DNA from: JBDTGE01 sp050742975 | GTDB lineage: Bacteria > Actinomycetota > Actinomycetes > Mycobacteriales > Jatrophihabitantaceae | DNA length: 9,977 nt | Assembly (NCBI GenBank): GCA_050742975.1 | Contig: JBOGDQ010000018.1 | Location: 1 to 9,977 of the forward strand | Direction: 5' to 3' | In this document: positions 1 to 6,103 of the stretch, one piece after another | Layout: every line of letters starts with the position of its first letter | How positions within the stretch are numbered: position 1 is the stretch's first letter | Program-made: the position numbers and the translations under genes | The notes under the pieces: model-generated | Seen by the model: the letters and a program-made list of their open reading frames with translations, nothing else | Told to the model about the DNA's origin: nothing | Databases searched by the model: none

Positions 1-637
1 GGTCGTGTTCGAGCACGAACCCGATGGCGGCCACCTCGTCGGCGAGGGAGATCCACGGCATGAACTGGCGGCCGCTGCCGAGCCGGCCGGCGATCCCGGC
101 GCGCACGATCGGCCGCAGCCGACCGAGCATCCCGCCGGACGGGCTGAGCGCGAGCCCGCTGCGCAGGTGGGCCACCCGGACGCCGGTATCCCGCGCCGGA
201 TCGGCCGCGGCCTCCCAGCCCCGGCATACCCCGGCCAGGAACGTAGACCCGCTCGGCGCGGACTCGTCGAGTTCGGCCTCGCCGCCGTCCCCGTAGTAGC
301 CGACGGCGGACGCCGCCACGAGCACCCGCGGGCCGCCGTACTCGGCGAGCGACCGCGCGATGGTGCCGACGCTGTCGACCCGGCTCTGCACGATCCGGTT
401 CCTGACGCGCTCGTTCCAGCGGCGCTCGCCGACCCCGAATCCGGACAGGCAGACGACCGCGTCCGCGTCGGCCAGGAAGCCCGGGTCGATTAGGCCCTGC
501 GCCGGATCCCAGCTGTCCTGATCGTCGTCGTTCGTGGCGTGCCGGACCAGCGTCTTGACGTGATGGCCCTGTCCGCGCAACCGCTCGTGCAGCGCCGGAC
601 CGATCAGGCCGGACGCGCCCGCGAGGACGATGCGCAT
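1..637 (-). CDS. TIGR01777-type SDR epimerase, partial (3' end off the left edge)
   Basis: The first 212 residues of an NAD(P)-binding extended short-chain dehydrogenase of the TIGR01777 / YfcH-like epimerase family. The Rossmann glycine motif GASGLIG is at residues 7-13. The family block SAVGYYGD is at 110-117, with the Y-Y pair at the catalytic position, followed by DESAP, a WEAAA segment (141-145) and SGRQFMPWISLADEV near 188-202. Family members are usually about 300 aa, so roughly the last third, including the DUF1731-type tail, is missing. The usual Asn in the NLAG block is Ser here (VCLSG, 62-66). The ATG at 637 lies 9 bp after the sucB stop with no clear Shine-Dalgarno, so translational coupling is likely. 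In mycobacteria the homologue (Rv2216) also sits between the E2 gene and lipB-lipA. Its substrate is unknown. Confidence 0.9.
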   Translation of the reverse strand, partial: MRIVLAGASGLIGPALHERLRGQGHHVKTLVRHATNDDDQDSWDPAQGLIDPGFLADADAVVCLSGFGVGERRWNERVRNRIVQSRVDSVGTIARSLAEYGGPRVLVAASAVGYYGDGGEAELDESAPSGSTFLAGVCRGWEAAADPARDTGVRVAHLRSGLALSPSGGMLGRLRPIVRAGIAGRLGSGRQFMPWISLADEVAAIGFVLEHD

Positions 638-646
638 AGCCGCACG

Positions 647-2104
647 CTAGGCCCGGCCGAGCGCCCGTTCGAAGGCGCCGGCCTCCAGGCGCTGCTTGAT
701 GGTGCTGAGGAAGCGGGCCGCGTCGGCACCGTCGACGATGCGGTGGTCGTAGGACAGCGCGAGGTAGACCATCGAGCGGACGGCGATCGTCTCGCCGAAC
801 TCCTCGTCGGTGACGACGCTGGCCCGCTTGACGACAACTCCGGTGCCCAGGATGCCGACCTGTGGCTGGTTGATGATCGGAGTGTCGAACAGCGCACCAC
901 GACTGCCGGTGTTCGTCAGGGTGAACGTCCCGCCACCGAGTTCGTCCGGACTGATCTTGTTGTTCCGGGTGCGGTCGGCGACGTCGGCGATCTTGCGGGC
1001 CAGCCCGGCCAGGTTGAGATCACCGGCATCGTGGATCACCGGGACGAGCAGCCCGCGCTCGGTGTCGACCGCGACACCGAGATGCGCGCCGTCGTGGTAG
1101 GTGATCGTCTTGGCGTCCATGTCGACCGAGGCGTTGACGACCGGGTGGGCCTTGAGAGCCTCGATCGCGGCCACCGCGAAGAACGGCAGGAAGCTCAGCT
1201 TGACGCCCTCGCGGGCCTCGAAGTCGCGCTTGGCCTGATCGCGCAGCCGGGCGATCTTGGTGACGTCGACCTCGACGACCGTGGTCAGCTGCGCGGACGT
1301 CTGCAGCGACTCGACCATCCGGGCCGCGATCACCTGACGCATCCGTGACATCGGCTCGGTCTTGCCGCGCAGGTTGGCCGCCGCCGGCGTCGAAGGTCGG
1401 GAAGCCGACGGAGCGCTGGCCGCGGCGGGCTGGGGGGCGGGCTCCTCGGCCGGGGCGGCGTTCGCCTGGGCCGCGCCGAGCACGTCGGACTTGCGGATGC
1501 GCCCGCCGATACCGGTGCCCTGGATGCTGGCCAGGTCCACGCCGTGCTCGCTGGCCAGCTTGCGGACCAGCGGGGTGACGTACGCGCCCGCGACGTCCTC
1601 GTCTTCGTCCGCTTCGGCTCCTTCGTCGCCTCCGCGGGCGCCTGGACTTGCAGTCGGCGCCGGTGCGGGTGCGGACTTCGCGGCCGGCTCTGGCTCTGGC
1701 GCGTGCTTGGCCTCGGGCTCGGGCTTCGCCTCAGGCTCCGGCTCGGCTTCTGCCGGCTCCTCCGTGGCGGCCTGCTCGGCCTCGTCGCCACCGGACGGCT
1801 CAGTGCTGGCGGCCTGCTCGTCGCCGCCGGAGTCAGCGGCGCCGGACGCCGCGCCACCGGCGTCGTCGGCATCGCCGATCACCGCCAGCTCGACGCCGAT
1901 CTCGACGGTCTCGTCCTCCTGCACCTTGATCGACAGCACGGTGCCGGAGGCGGGGGAGGGCACCTCGGTGTCGACCTTGTCGGTCGAGACCTCAAGCAGC
2001 GGCTCGTCGGCGTCGATGTGCTCGCCCTCCTGCTTGAGCCAGCGGGTCACGGTGCCTTCGGTGACGCTTTCACCGAGGCGCGGCATGGTCACGGAAACCG
2101 GCAT
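647..2104 (-). CDS. sucB: Dihydrolipoamide acyltransferase (E2) of 2-oxoacid dehydrogenase complexes
   Basis: A 485-aa E2 core enzyme that moves acyl groups from its lipoyl arm to CoA. The N-terminal lipoyl domain covers about 1-78, with the lipoylated lysine K43 in TDKVDTEV. A long Glu/Pro/Ala linker with PEPEAK-like repeats follows (about 79-170). The peripheral subunit-binding domain is at about 174-212 (TPLVRKLASEHGVDL, then GGRIRKSDVL). The catalytic acetyltransferase domain covers about 250-485, with active-site H454 and D458 in DHRIVDG. There is only one lipoyl domain, whereas many actinobacterial E2 proteins of this type have two or three. In actinobacteria the 2-oxoglutarate E1 often carries its own acyltransferase-like domain, so this E2 may mainly serve pyruvate dehydrogenase; sucB is the conventional family label. 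It lies 41 bp downstream of lpdA, with GGAG 11 nt and AAGGA 2 nt before the ATG, and is probably co-transcribed with it. Confidence 0.95.
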   Translation of the reverse strand: MPVSVTMPRLGESVTEGTVTRWLKQEGEHIDADEPLLEVSTDKVDTEVPSPASGTVLSIKVQEDETVEIGVELAVIGDADDAGGAASGAADSGGDEQAASTEPSGGDEAEQAATEEPAEAEPEPEAKPEPEAKHAPEPEPAAKSAPAPAPTASPGARGGDEGAEADEDEDVAGAYVTPLVRKLASEHGVDLASIQGTGIGGRIRKSDVLGAAQANAAPAEEPAPQPAAASAPSASRPSTPAAANLRGKTEPMSRMRQVIAARMVESLQTSAQLTTVVEVDVTKIARLRDQAKRDFEAREGVKLSFLPFFAVAAIEALKAHPVVNASVDMDAKTITYHDGAHLGVAVDTERGLLVPVIHDAGDLNLAGLARKIADVADRTRNNKISPDELGGGTFTLTNTGSRGALFDTPIINQPQVGILGTGVVVKRASVVTDEEFGETIAVRSMVYLALSYDHRIVDGADAARFLSTIKQRLEAGAFERALGRA

Positions 2105-2145
2105 GGTCCTTGTGGCTCCTTAGTCGGATGGGCGAGCAGATTCTG

Positions 2146-3540
2146 TCAGTCGTGCACGTGCAGCGGTTTGCCGGCGAGCAGCAGGTGCGCCTCGCCGATG
2201 GCCTCGGACTGGGTGGGGTGCGGGTGGATCAGCTGGGCCACCTCGCTGGGCAGGGCCTCCCAGTTGTAGATCAGCTGCGCTTCGGCGATCAGCTCGCCGA
2301 CCCGCTCGCCGACGATGTGCACGCCCAGCACGGGGCCTTCCGTCTCAGCGACCAGCTTGACCGCGCCCTTGGCGTTGAGGATCGCGCTGCGGCCGTTGCC
2401 GGACAGGTCGTACGTGACGGTCTTGACCCGGTCGGCGCCGAGCTTCTCGACCGCCTGCGCTTCGGTGAGCCCGACGGACGCGACCTCGGGTGCAGAGTAG
2501 GTGATCCGCGGAACGCCCGCGTAGTCGATCGGGACCACCGGCAGGCCGGCGATGTGCTCGGCCACCAGGATGCCCTCGGCGAACCCGACGTGTGCGAGCT
2601 GCAGGTGCGGCCCGCCGCCCTGCGTGATCAGGTCGCCGACGGCGTACACGCCGTCGACGGAGGTGCGGCACACCTCGTCGGTCACGACGAAGCCGCGCTC
2701 GATCGTGATGCCCTGGTCCTCGTAGCCCAGGTTCTGCGACGTCGGTCCGCGGCCGACGGCAACCAGCAGCACCTCGGCCTCGAGCGTCTCGCCGCCTTCG
2801 ATCGTCACGCGGACGCCGTCGTCGGTGGGCTCGACCTTCTCGAACCTGGCCCCGAGCTTGAAGCCGATCTTGCGCCGGCGGAAGGCGCGCTCGAGCAGCT
2901 TCGAGCTGGCCTCGTCCTCGAGCGGGACAAGATGCGGCAGCGCCTCGACGATCGTCACCGCGGCGCCGAACGAGGTCCACGCGCTGGCGAACTCGACGCC
3001 GATGACCCCGCCGCCGAGCACGATCGCGCTCGCCGGCACGTGGTCCAGGACCAGCGCGTGCTCGCTCGTGATCACCCGCTGCCCGTCGATGTCCAGGCCG
3101 GGCAGGGTCCGGGAGTACGAACCGGTGGCCAGGATGACGTTCGCGCCGGTGTAGGTGTCTGAATTGACAGTGACCGTCTTCGGGCCCGTGAGCCGTCCGT
3201 CGCCCTCGAGGATCTCGATGCCACGGCTCTTGATCAGCCCGACCAGGCCCTTGTGGTTCTTCGAGATCACGCCGTCCTTGTACTTGTGGACGCCGGCCAT
3301 GTCGATGCCGTTGAACGTGGCGTTGACGCCGAACAGCTCGCTCTCGCGGGCCTGGTCGGCGATCTCGCCAGCGTGCAGCAGCGCCTTGGTCGGGATGCAG
3401 CCGCGGTGCAGGCAGGTGCCGCCGACCTTGTCCTTCTCGATCAGCACCACGGACTTGCCGAGTTCGGCCGCCCGCAGGGCCGCGGCGTACCCGCCGCTGC
3501 CACCGCCGAGGATGACGAGATCGGCCTTGTTGTCACTCAC
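2146..3540 (-). CDS. lpdA: Dihydrolipoyl dehydrogenase (E3)
   Basis: A 464-aa flavoprotein that reoxidises dihydrolipoyl groups with NAD+. It is shared by the 2-oxoacid dehydrogenase complexes and the glycine cleavage system, where it is the L-protein. Visible features are the FAD motif GGGSGG (12-17), the redox disulfide C43/C48 in GTCLHRGCIPTK, the ATG motif (138-140), the NAD-binding GGGVIG (176-181), the second FAD motif VYAVGDL (298-304) and the C-terminal catalytic dyad H441 and E446 in HPHPTQSE. Length is normal for the family. I chose the GTG at 3540 because AGGAG lies 5 nt upstream and the Rossmann strand starts at residue 8. In-frame ATGs at 3594 and 3579 would add 18 or 13 residues encoded by the leader repeats and are less likely. 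It is first in the lpdA-sucB-epimerase cluster. Confidence 0.97.
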   Translation of the reverse strand: MSDNKADLVILGGGSGGYAAALRAAELGKSVVLIEKDKVGGTCLHRGCIPTKALLHAGEIADQARESELFGVNATFNGIDMAGVHKYKDGVISKNHKGLVGLIKSRGIEILEGDGRLTGPKTVTVNSDTYTGANVILATGSYSRTLPGLDIDGQRVITSEHALVLDHVPASAIVLGGGVIGVEFASAWTSFGAAVTIVEALPHLVPLEDEASSKLLERAFRRRKIGFKLGARFEKVEPTDDGVRVTIEGGETLEAEVLLVAVGRGPTSQNLGYEDQGITIERGFVVTDEVCRTSVDGVYAVGDLITQGGGPHLQLAHVGFAEGILVAEHIAGLPVVPIDYAGVPRITYSAPEVASVGLTEAQAVEKLGADRVKTVTYDLSGNGRSAILNAKGAVKLVAETEGPVLGVHIVGERVGELIAEAQLIYNWEALPSEVAQLIHPHPTQSEAIGEAHLLLAGKPLHVHD

Positions 3541-3545
3541 TGCTG

Positions 3546-3550
3546 CTCCT
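3546..3550 (-). promoter_or_regulatory. Ribosome binding site of lpdA (decides the start)
   Basis: AGGAG on the minus strand lies 5 nt before the GTG at 3540. It supports that start over the upstream in-frame ATGs at 3594 and 3579, which lie inside the direct-repeat region and have no Shine-Dalgarno. Confidence 0.75.
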
Positions 3551-3563
3551 GCTCGATCGATTG

Positions 3564-3577
3564 GGACGCCAACGTCC
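3564..3577. repeat. Short inverted repeat in the lpdA leader
   Basis: GGACG (3564-3568) and CGTCC (3573-3577) are complementary and separated by CCAA. The palindrome lies between the lpdA ribosome binding site and the tandem direct repeat. It could be a small leader hairpin or part of an operator. Five base pairs alone could also be chance. Confidence 0.4.
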
Positions 3578-3603
3578 ATCTTGGCACTCTGCATCTTGGC
3601 ACT
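3578..3603. repeat. Two direct copies of an 11-bp repeat, 15-bp period, in the lpdA leader
   Basis: ATCTTGGCACT occurs at 3578-3588 and again at 3593-3603, separated by CTGC. The copies are identical and spaced about one and a half helical turns. They lie 38-63 bp upstream of the lpdA start, in the gap shared with the divergent gene at 3731. The core TTGGCACT resembles half of a CIRCE element, but both copies face the same way, so CIRCE is not supported. A tandem regulator-binding site is the simplest functional reading; a small duplication is the alternative. Confidence 0.55.
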
Positions 3604-3670
3604 ACTACGGCACCCGGCCGCCCGCTCGGCCTCCTACGTCAGCCGCCCACGCTGTCCTCGCGCGTGCACG

Positions 3671-3708
3671 GGTCGCGGTGGCACCATGAACGCCTTCACC
3701 GCGTGACC
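3671..3708. promoter_or_regulatory. Possible hairpin in the divergent gap upstream of the gene at 3731
   Basis: CGCGGTG (3674-3680) pairs perfectly with CACCGCG (3697-3703). GGT (3671-3673) and ACC (3706-3708) extend the stem past a 2-nt bulge. The loop is 16 nt. There is no following T-run, so it is not a canonical terminator. It could be a leader structure or an operator, and a chance stem is possible in DNA this GC-rich. Confidence 0.3.
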
Positions 3709-3720
3709 GCATTCCTGCTG

Positions 3721-3725
3721 AGGAG
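3721..3725 (+). promoter_or_regulatory. Ribosome binding site of the 110-aa gene
   Basis: AGGAG lies 5 nt before the GTG at 3731, which fixes that start. Confidence 0.75.
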
Positions 3726-3730
3726 TTCCC

Positions 3731-4063
3731 GTGCGTTGGTTCCCACGCCGCAAGGCCGCGTCCGGCACGCTGCGCACCGCGGACGGCGCCGATGTCGAGC
3801 ACCTGAGGGCGTTCGCCGGTTCCCGTCAGGGCGTCGAGGCCTATCTCGAGCCGCGCACGGCGGTCACCGAGGCGACGCTCGTGCTGGTGGCGGCGGACGG
3901 CGAGTGGACGCGCCGGCGCATCGGCGATCTGGACGCGGCCCAGCGCTTCGCGAACAAGCAGGCGATGCCGCTCTACGACGCCGGGCTGGTCGGCTACCCG
4001 CAGCGCATGCGCGACTGGACCGCCCGGCGCAAGGCGGCCGGCGATGCCGGGGAGCGCGCGTGA
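3731..4063 (+). CDS. Conserved actinobacterial protein of unknown function, 110 aa
   Basis: A small soluble protein with no membrane segment or signal peptide. It has a basic N-terminus (MRWFPRRK), a central block AYLEPRTAVTEATLVLV (37-53) followed by DGEWTRRRI, and a C-terminal block LYDAGLVGYPQRMRDW. From memory, a similar short protein with EPRT, GEWTRRR and VGYPQRMRDY blocks lies near lpd and pepA in other actinobacteria. That has not been verified here, and no biochemical role is known to me. The GTG start has AGGAG 5 nt upstream. The stop overlaps the next gene's start in a GTGA arrangement, so the two are translationally coupled and probably work together. It is transcribed away from lpdA. 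Confidence 0.85.
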   Translation: MRWFPRRKAASGTLRTADGADVEHLRAFAGSRQGVEAYLEPRTAVTEATLVLVAADGEWTRRRIGDLDAAQRFANKQAMPLYDAGLVGYPQRMRDWTARRKAAGDAGERA

Positions 4064-4602
4064 TCGACCGGGTCGCAGCCGATCCCGATCAGGACGATCC
4101 GTATCGCCAGCTCGCGCTGCCGCGCTGGCTCGGCCCGCTCACGATCTGCTGCGTGGTCGGGTTCCTGCCGTGGATCGTCTACCTCGGGCTGACGCTCCCG
4201 CGGCGCGCCCGCGCCGATCACTACGACCTGGCCTGGCTCGGCTTCGACGGTGCGATGTGGGTCGTGCTCGCCGCCCTGGCCTGGGTGGCGCTCAAGCGGC
4301 ATCCGGCGACCGGGCCAGTCGCGGCCGTGGCCTCGACGATGCTGATGGTCGACGCGTGGTTCGACGTCGTCACCAGTTCGAGCCAGGGTCAGTTCGTCCT
4401 TGCCCTCGTCCTCGCTGTCGGCGCGGAGCTCCCGCTGGCGATCATCTGCGCCTGGGCGGCGATCAACGCCGAGCGGATCCGCGCGCGTGCCTACCGTCGG
4501 CTGCACCTGCGCTGGCAGAACGCGATCCGGCAGGTCGGCCGGGTGAGCGTCGAGCGGGCCGCGACGGTCAGCCCGCCGCCAGTCGCTCCACCGCCGCGAT
4601 GA
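4060..4602 (+). CDS. Four-helix membrane protein of unknown function, 180 aa
   Basis: An integral membrane protein with predicted helices at about 25-46, 57-78, 84-103 and 111-136. These are flanked by an acidic cytoplasmic-looking N-terminus (DPDQDDPYRQLALP), a basic stretch after the last helix (ERIRARAYRRLHLRW) and a proline-rich tail. Polar residues inside or near helices include D63 in GFDGAMW and D98/D102 in MVDAWFDVVT, a pattern I associate with a conserved actinobacterial family without a known role. The GTG start has GGGGAG 5 nt upstream and overlaps the previous stop by 4 nt. The last 35 bp overlap the 3' end of pepA on the opposite strand. No catalytic motif is visible. Confidence 0.85.
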   Translation: MIDRVAADPDQDDPYRQLALPRWLGPLTICCVVGFLPWIVYLGLTLPRRARADHYDLAWLGFDGAMWVVLAALAWVALKRHPATGPVAAVASTMLMVDAWFDVVTSSSQGQFVLALVLAVGAELPLAIICAWAAINAERIRARAYRRLHLRWQNAIRQVGRVSVERAATVSPPPVAPPPR

Positions 4603-6025
4603 TCGTGCGCACCGCGGCGCCCGTGCCACCCTTGGGCGTGTAGTCACGCGGTCCGCCCATGTTCCAGGCCGGGCCGGCGATATCCAGGTGCACCCACGGC
4701 AACCCGTCCGGCATGAAGTCGGCGAGGAACGTGCCGCCCACCAGCATGCCTGCCCAGCGGTCGCCCGGCAGGTTCTGCAGATCGGCGACGGTGGACTCCA
4801 GGCCGTGGCGCAGCGACTCCGGCAGCGGCATCGGCCAGACCGACTCGCCGACCGCGTTGCCGGCAGCCGCGACCCTGTCGCGCCAGCGCGGCTCGCCCAT
4901 CGCGCCGATGACCCGACCGCCGAGCGAGACCAGCTGGGCGCCGGTGAGCGTGGACGCCTCGATCAGGTAGTCCGGCTCGTCCTCGACGGCCCGGGCGATG
5001 GCGTCGGCCAGCACCAGCCGCCCCTCGGCGTCGGTGTCGGCGACCTCGACGGTCCGGCCGTTGCGCATGGTGATGACGTCCGACGGGCGATAGGCCGACC
5101 CGGACGGCATGTTCTCGGCCATCGGGACGGTGGCGACGACCTCGACCGGAACCTTGAGCGCGGCGATGGCGCAGATGCTCGCCACCACTGCCGCCGCGCC
5201 GCCCATGTCGGACTTCATCCACTCCATGTGCGCCGTCTTGAGGTTCAGGCCACCGGAGTCGAAGGTGATGCCCTTGCCGACGAGGGCGATCCGCGCCTTG
5301 GGGCGGTTCGGGCGGTAGCTGATCCGCACCAGGCGTGGTGGTCGGACCGAGCCGGCACCGACGGCCAGGATCGCACCGAACCGGTTGCGCTTGAGCGCGC
5401 GCTCGTCCAGGACCTCGACGTCCAACTTGGCCGCCGTCGCGAACTCGGCGGCCCTACCGGCGAACGTCTCGGGGTACAGGTCGTTCGGCGGGGTGTTCAC
5501 CAGGTCGCGAGTGCGCGTGATTGCTTCGACGACCACACGTGCGCGTCTGAGCTCGGCCTTCGCCGCCGCGTCGTCCGCTGCGGCGATGGTGATCCGGCGC
5601 AGCGCGGGCTTGGCGCCCGTCGACTTGTAGGCGGTGAACGTGTAGTTGCCGAGCTGCGCGCCTTCGGCCAGCGCGCCGACCGGCCCGTCGATCGCGATGT
5701 GCACGTGCGCGTGCGCGCCGAGGACGCGGACTGCCGCGCCCACTGCGCGCCGCAGGCTCTCGGCGGAGGTCGCGTCCTCGCCGAGGCCGGTGGCCACGAC
5801 GAGCGGGAACTGCGCGAGACCGAGCGTCGGGACCTTCAGCACCTCGTCGGCCTTGCCCGACGCGTCGAGTGCCTTGAGCGCCTCGCGGAGCTGCTTGCCG
5901 AGGACCGCCTCGACAGGCTTGGCTCCGCGCGCGAGTCGCGGCCCTCGCTCGCCGGGGATCAGCCCGACGATGACCGCGTCGGCCGCGATCGGACCTGCGG
6001 GATCGGAGATCGACACGGTGACCAT
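4568..6025 (-). CDS. pepA: Leucyl aminopeptidase, M17 family
   Basis: A 485-aa cytosolic di-metal aminopeptidase, expected to be hexameric, that removes N-terminal residues from peptides. The N-terminal macro-like domain covers about 1-165 and the catalytic domain about 170-485. By alignment to E. coli PepA, the metal and catalytic residues are K251 and D256 (GKGITFDSGG), K263, D273, D332 and E334, and R336. The family signature NTDAEGRL reads DTDAEGRL here (D330), but the metal ligands are kept. I chose the ATG at 6025 over the one at 6034 because TACGAT lies exactly 7 nt upstream and no Shine-Dalgarno serves either, suggesting a leaderless mRNA that starts on the codon. The gene converges on the membrane-protein gene with a 35-bp overlap and diverges from gcvT. 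In M. tuberculosis pepB also lies close to gcvT and the E2 gene. Confidence 0.95.
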   Translation of the reverse strand: MVTVSISDPAGPIAADAVIVGLIPGERGPRLARGAKPVEAVLGKQLREALKALDASGKADEVLKVPTLGLAQFPLVVATGLGEDATSAESLRRAVGAAVRVLGAHAHVHIAIDGPVGALAEGAQLGNYTFTAYKSTGAKPALRRITIAAADDAAAKAELRRARVVVEAITRTRDLVNTPPNDLYPETFAGRAAEFATAAKLDVEVLDERALKRNRFGAILAVGAGSVRPPRLVRISYRPNRPKARIALVGKGITFDSGGLNLKTAHMEWMKSDMGGAAAVVASICAIAALKVPVEVVATVPMAENMPSGSAYRPSDVITMRNGRTVEVADTDAEGRLVLADAIARAVEDEPDYLIEASTLTGAQLVSLGGRVIGAMGEPRWRDRVAAAGNAVGESVWPMPLPESLRHGLESTVADLQNLPGDRWAGMLVGGTFLADFMPDGLPWVHLDIAGPAWNMGGPRDYTPKGGTGAAVRTIIAAVERLAAG

Positions 6026-6032
6026 GGGGGGC

Positions 6033-6038
6033 ATCGTA
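6033..6038 (-). promoter_or_regulatory. pepA: Probable -10 element of leaderless pepA
   Basis: TACGAT on the minus strand fits the actinobacterial TANNNT -10 consensus. It is followed by 7 nt and then the ATG at 6025, the spacing expected when transcription starts on the initiation codon. The hexamer overlaps the alternative ATG at 6034. Confidence 0.55.
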
Positions 6039-6090
6039 TGACCACGCAGCCGCGCGCGCCGACCGGCCCGTCTGTCCCGGGCGCCACCTC

Positions 6091-6096
6091 TACAGT
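6091..6096 (+). promoter_or_regulatory. gcvT: Probable -10 element of leaderless gcvT
   Basis: TACAGT fits TANNNT and lies 7 nt before the ATG at 6104. No Shine-Dalgarno is present between them (TGCCACC), so a leaderless transcript is the simplest reading. No clear -35 element is visible. Confidence 0.6.
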
Positions 6097-6103
6097 TGCC
6101 ACC

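Noticed and set aside
1641..1755. Tandem repeat or minisatellite in the sucB linker
   Set aside because: The repetition reflects the Glu/Pro/Ala-rich flexible linker normal for E2 proteins.
1362..2269. Long plus-strand open frames opposite sucB
   Set aside because: Low-complexity Arg/Ala/Ser/Gly translations without motifs, opposite a protein with intact lipoyl and catalytic domains; typical shadows in high-GC DNA.
2110..3162. Plus-strand 350-codon open frame opposite lpdA
   Set aside because: The composition is that of an antisense shadow, while the minus strand encodes a complete Lpd with all catalytic motifs.
3578..3603. CIRCE/HrcA operator (TTGGCACT resembles a CIRCE half-site)
   Set aside because: The two copies are in the same orientation; CIRCE needs an inverted pair with a 9-bp spacer, and lpdA is not a chaperone gene.
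3686..3706. Six-codon leader peptide (MNAFTA) before the gene at 3731
   Set aside because: No ribosome binding site, no leaderless -10 at the right spacing and no attenuator-like hairpin pair; very short frames arise often by chance.
4688..6103. A long plus-strand N-terminal extension of gcvT running through pepA
   Set aside because: The extension is antisense to PepA motifs. GcvT homology begins at the ATG at 6104, which has its own -10.
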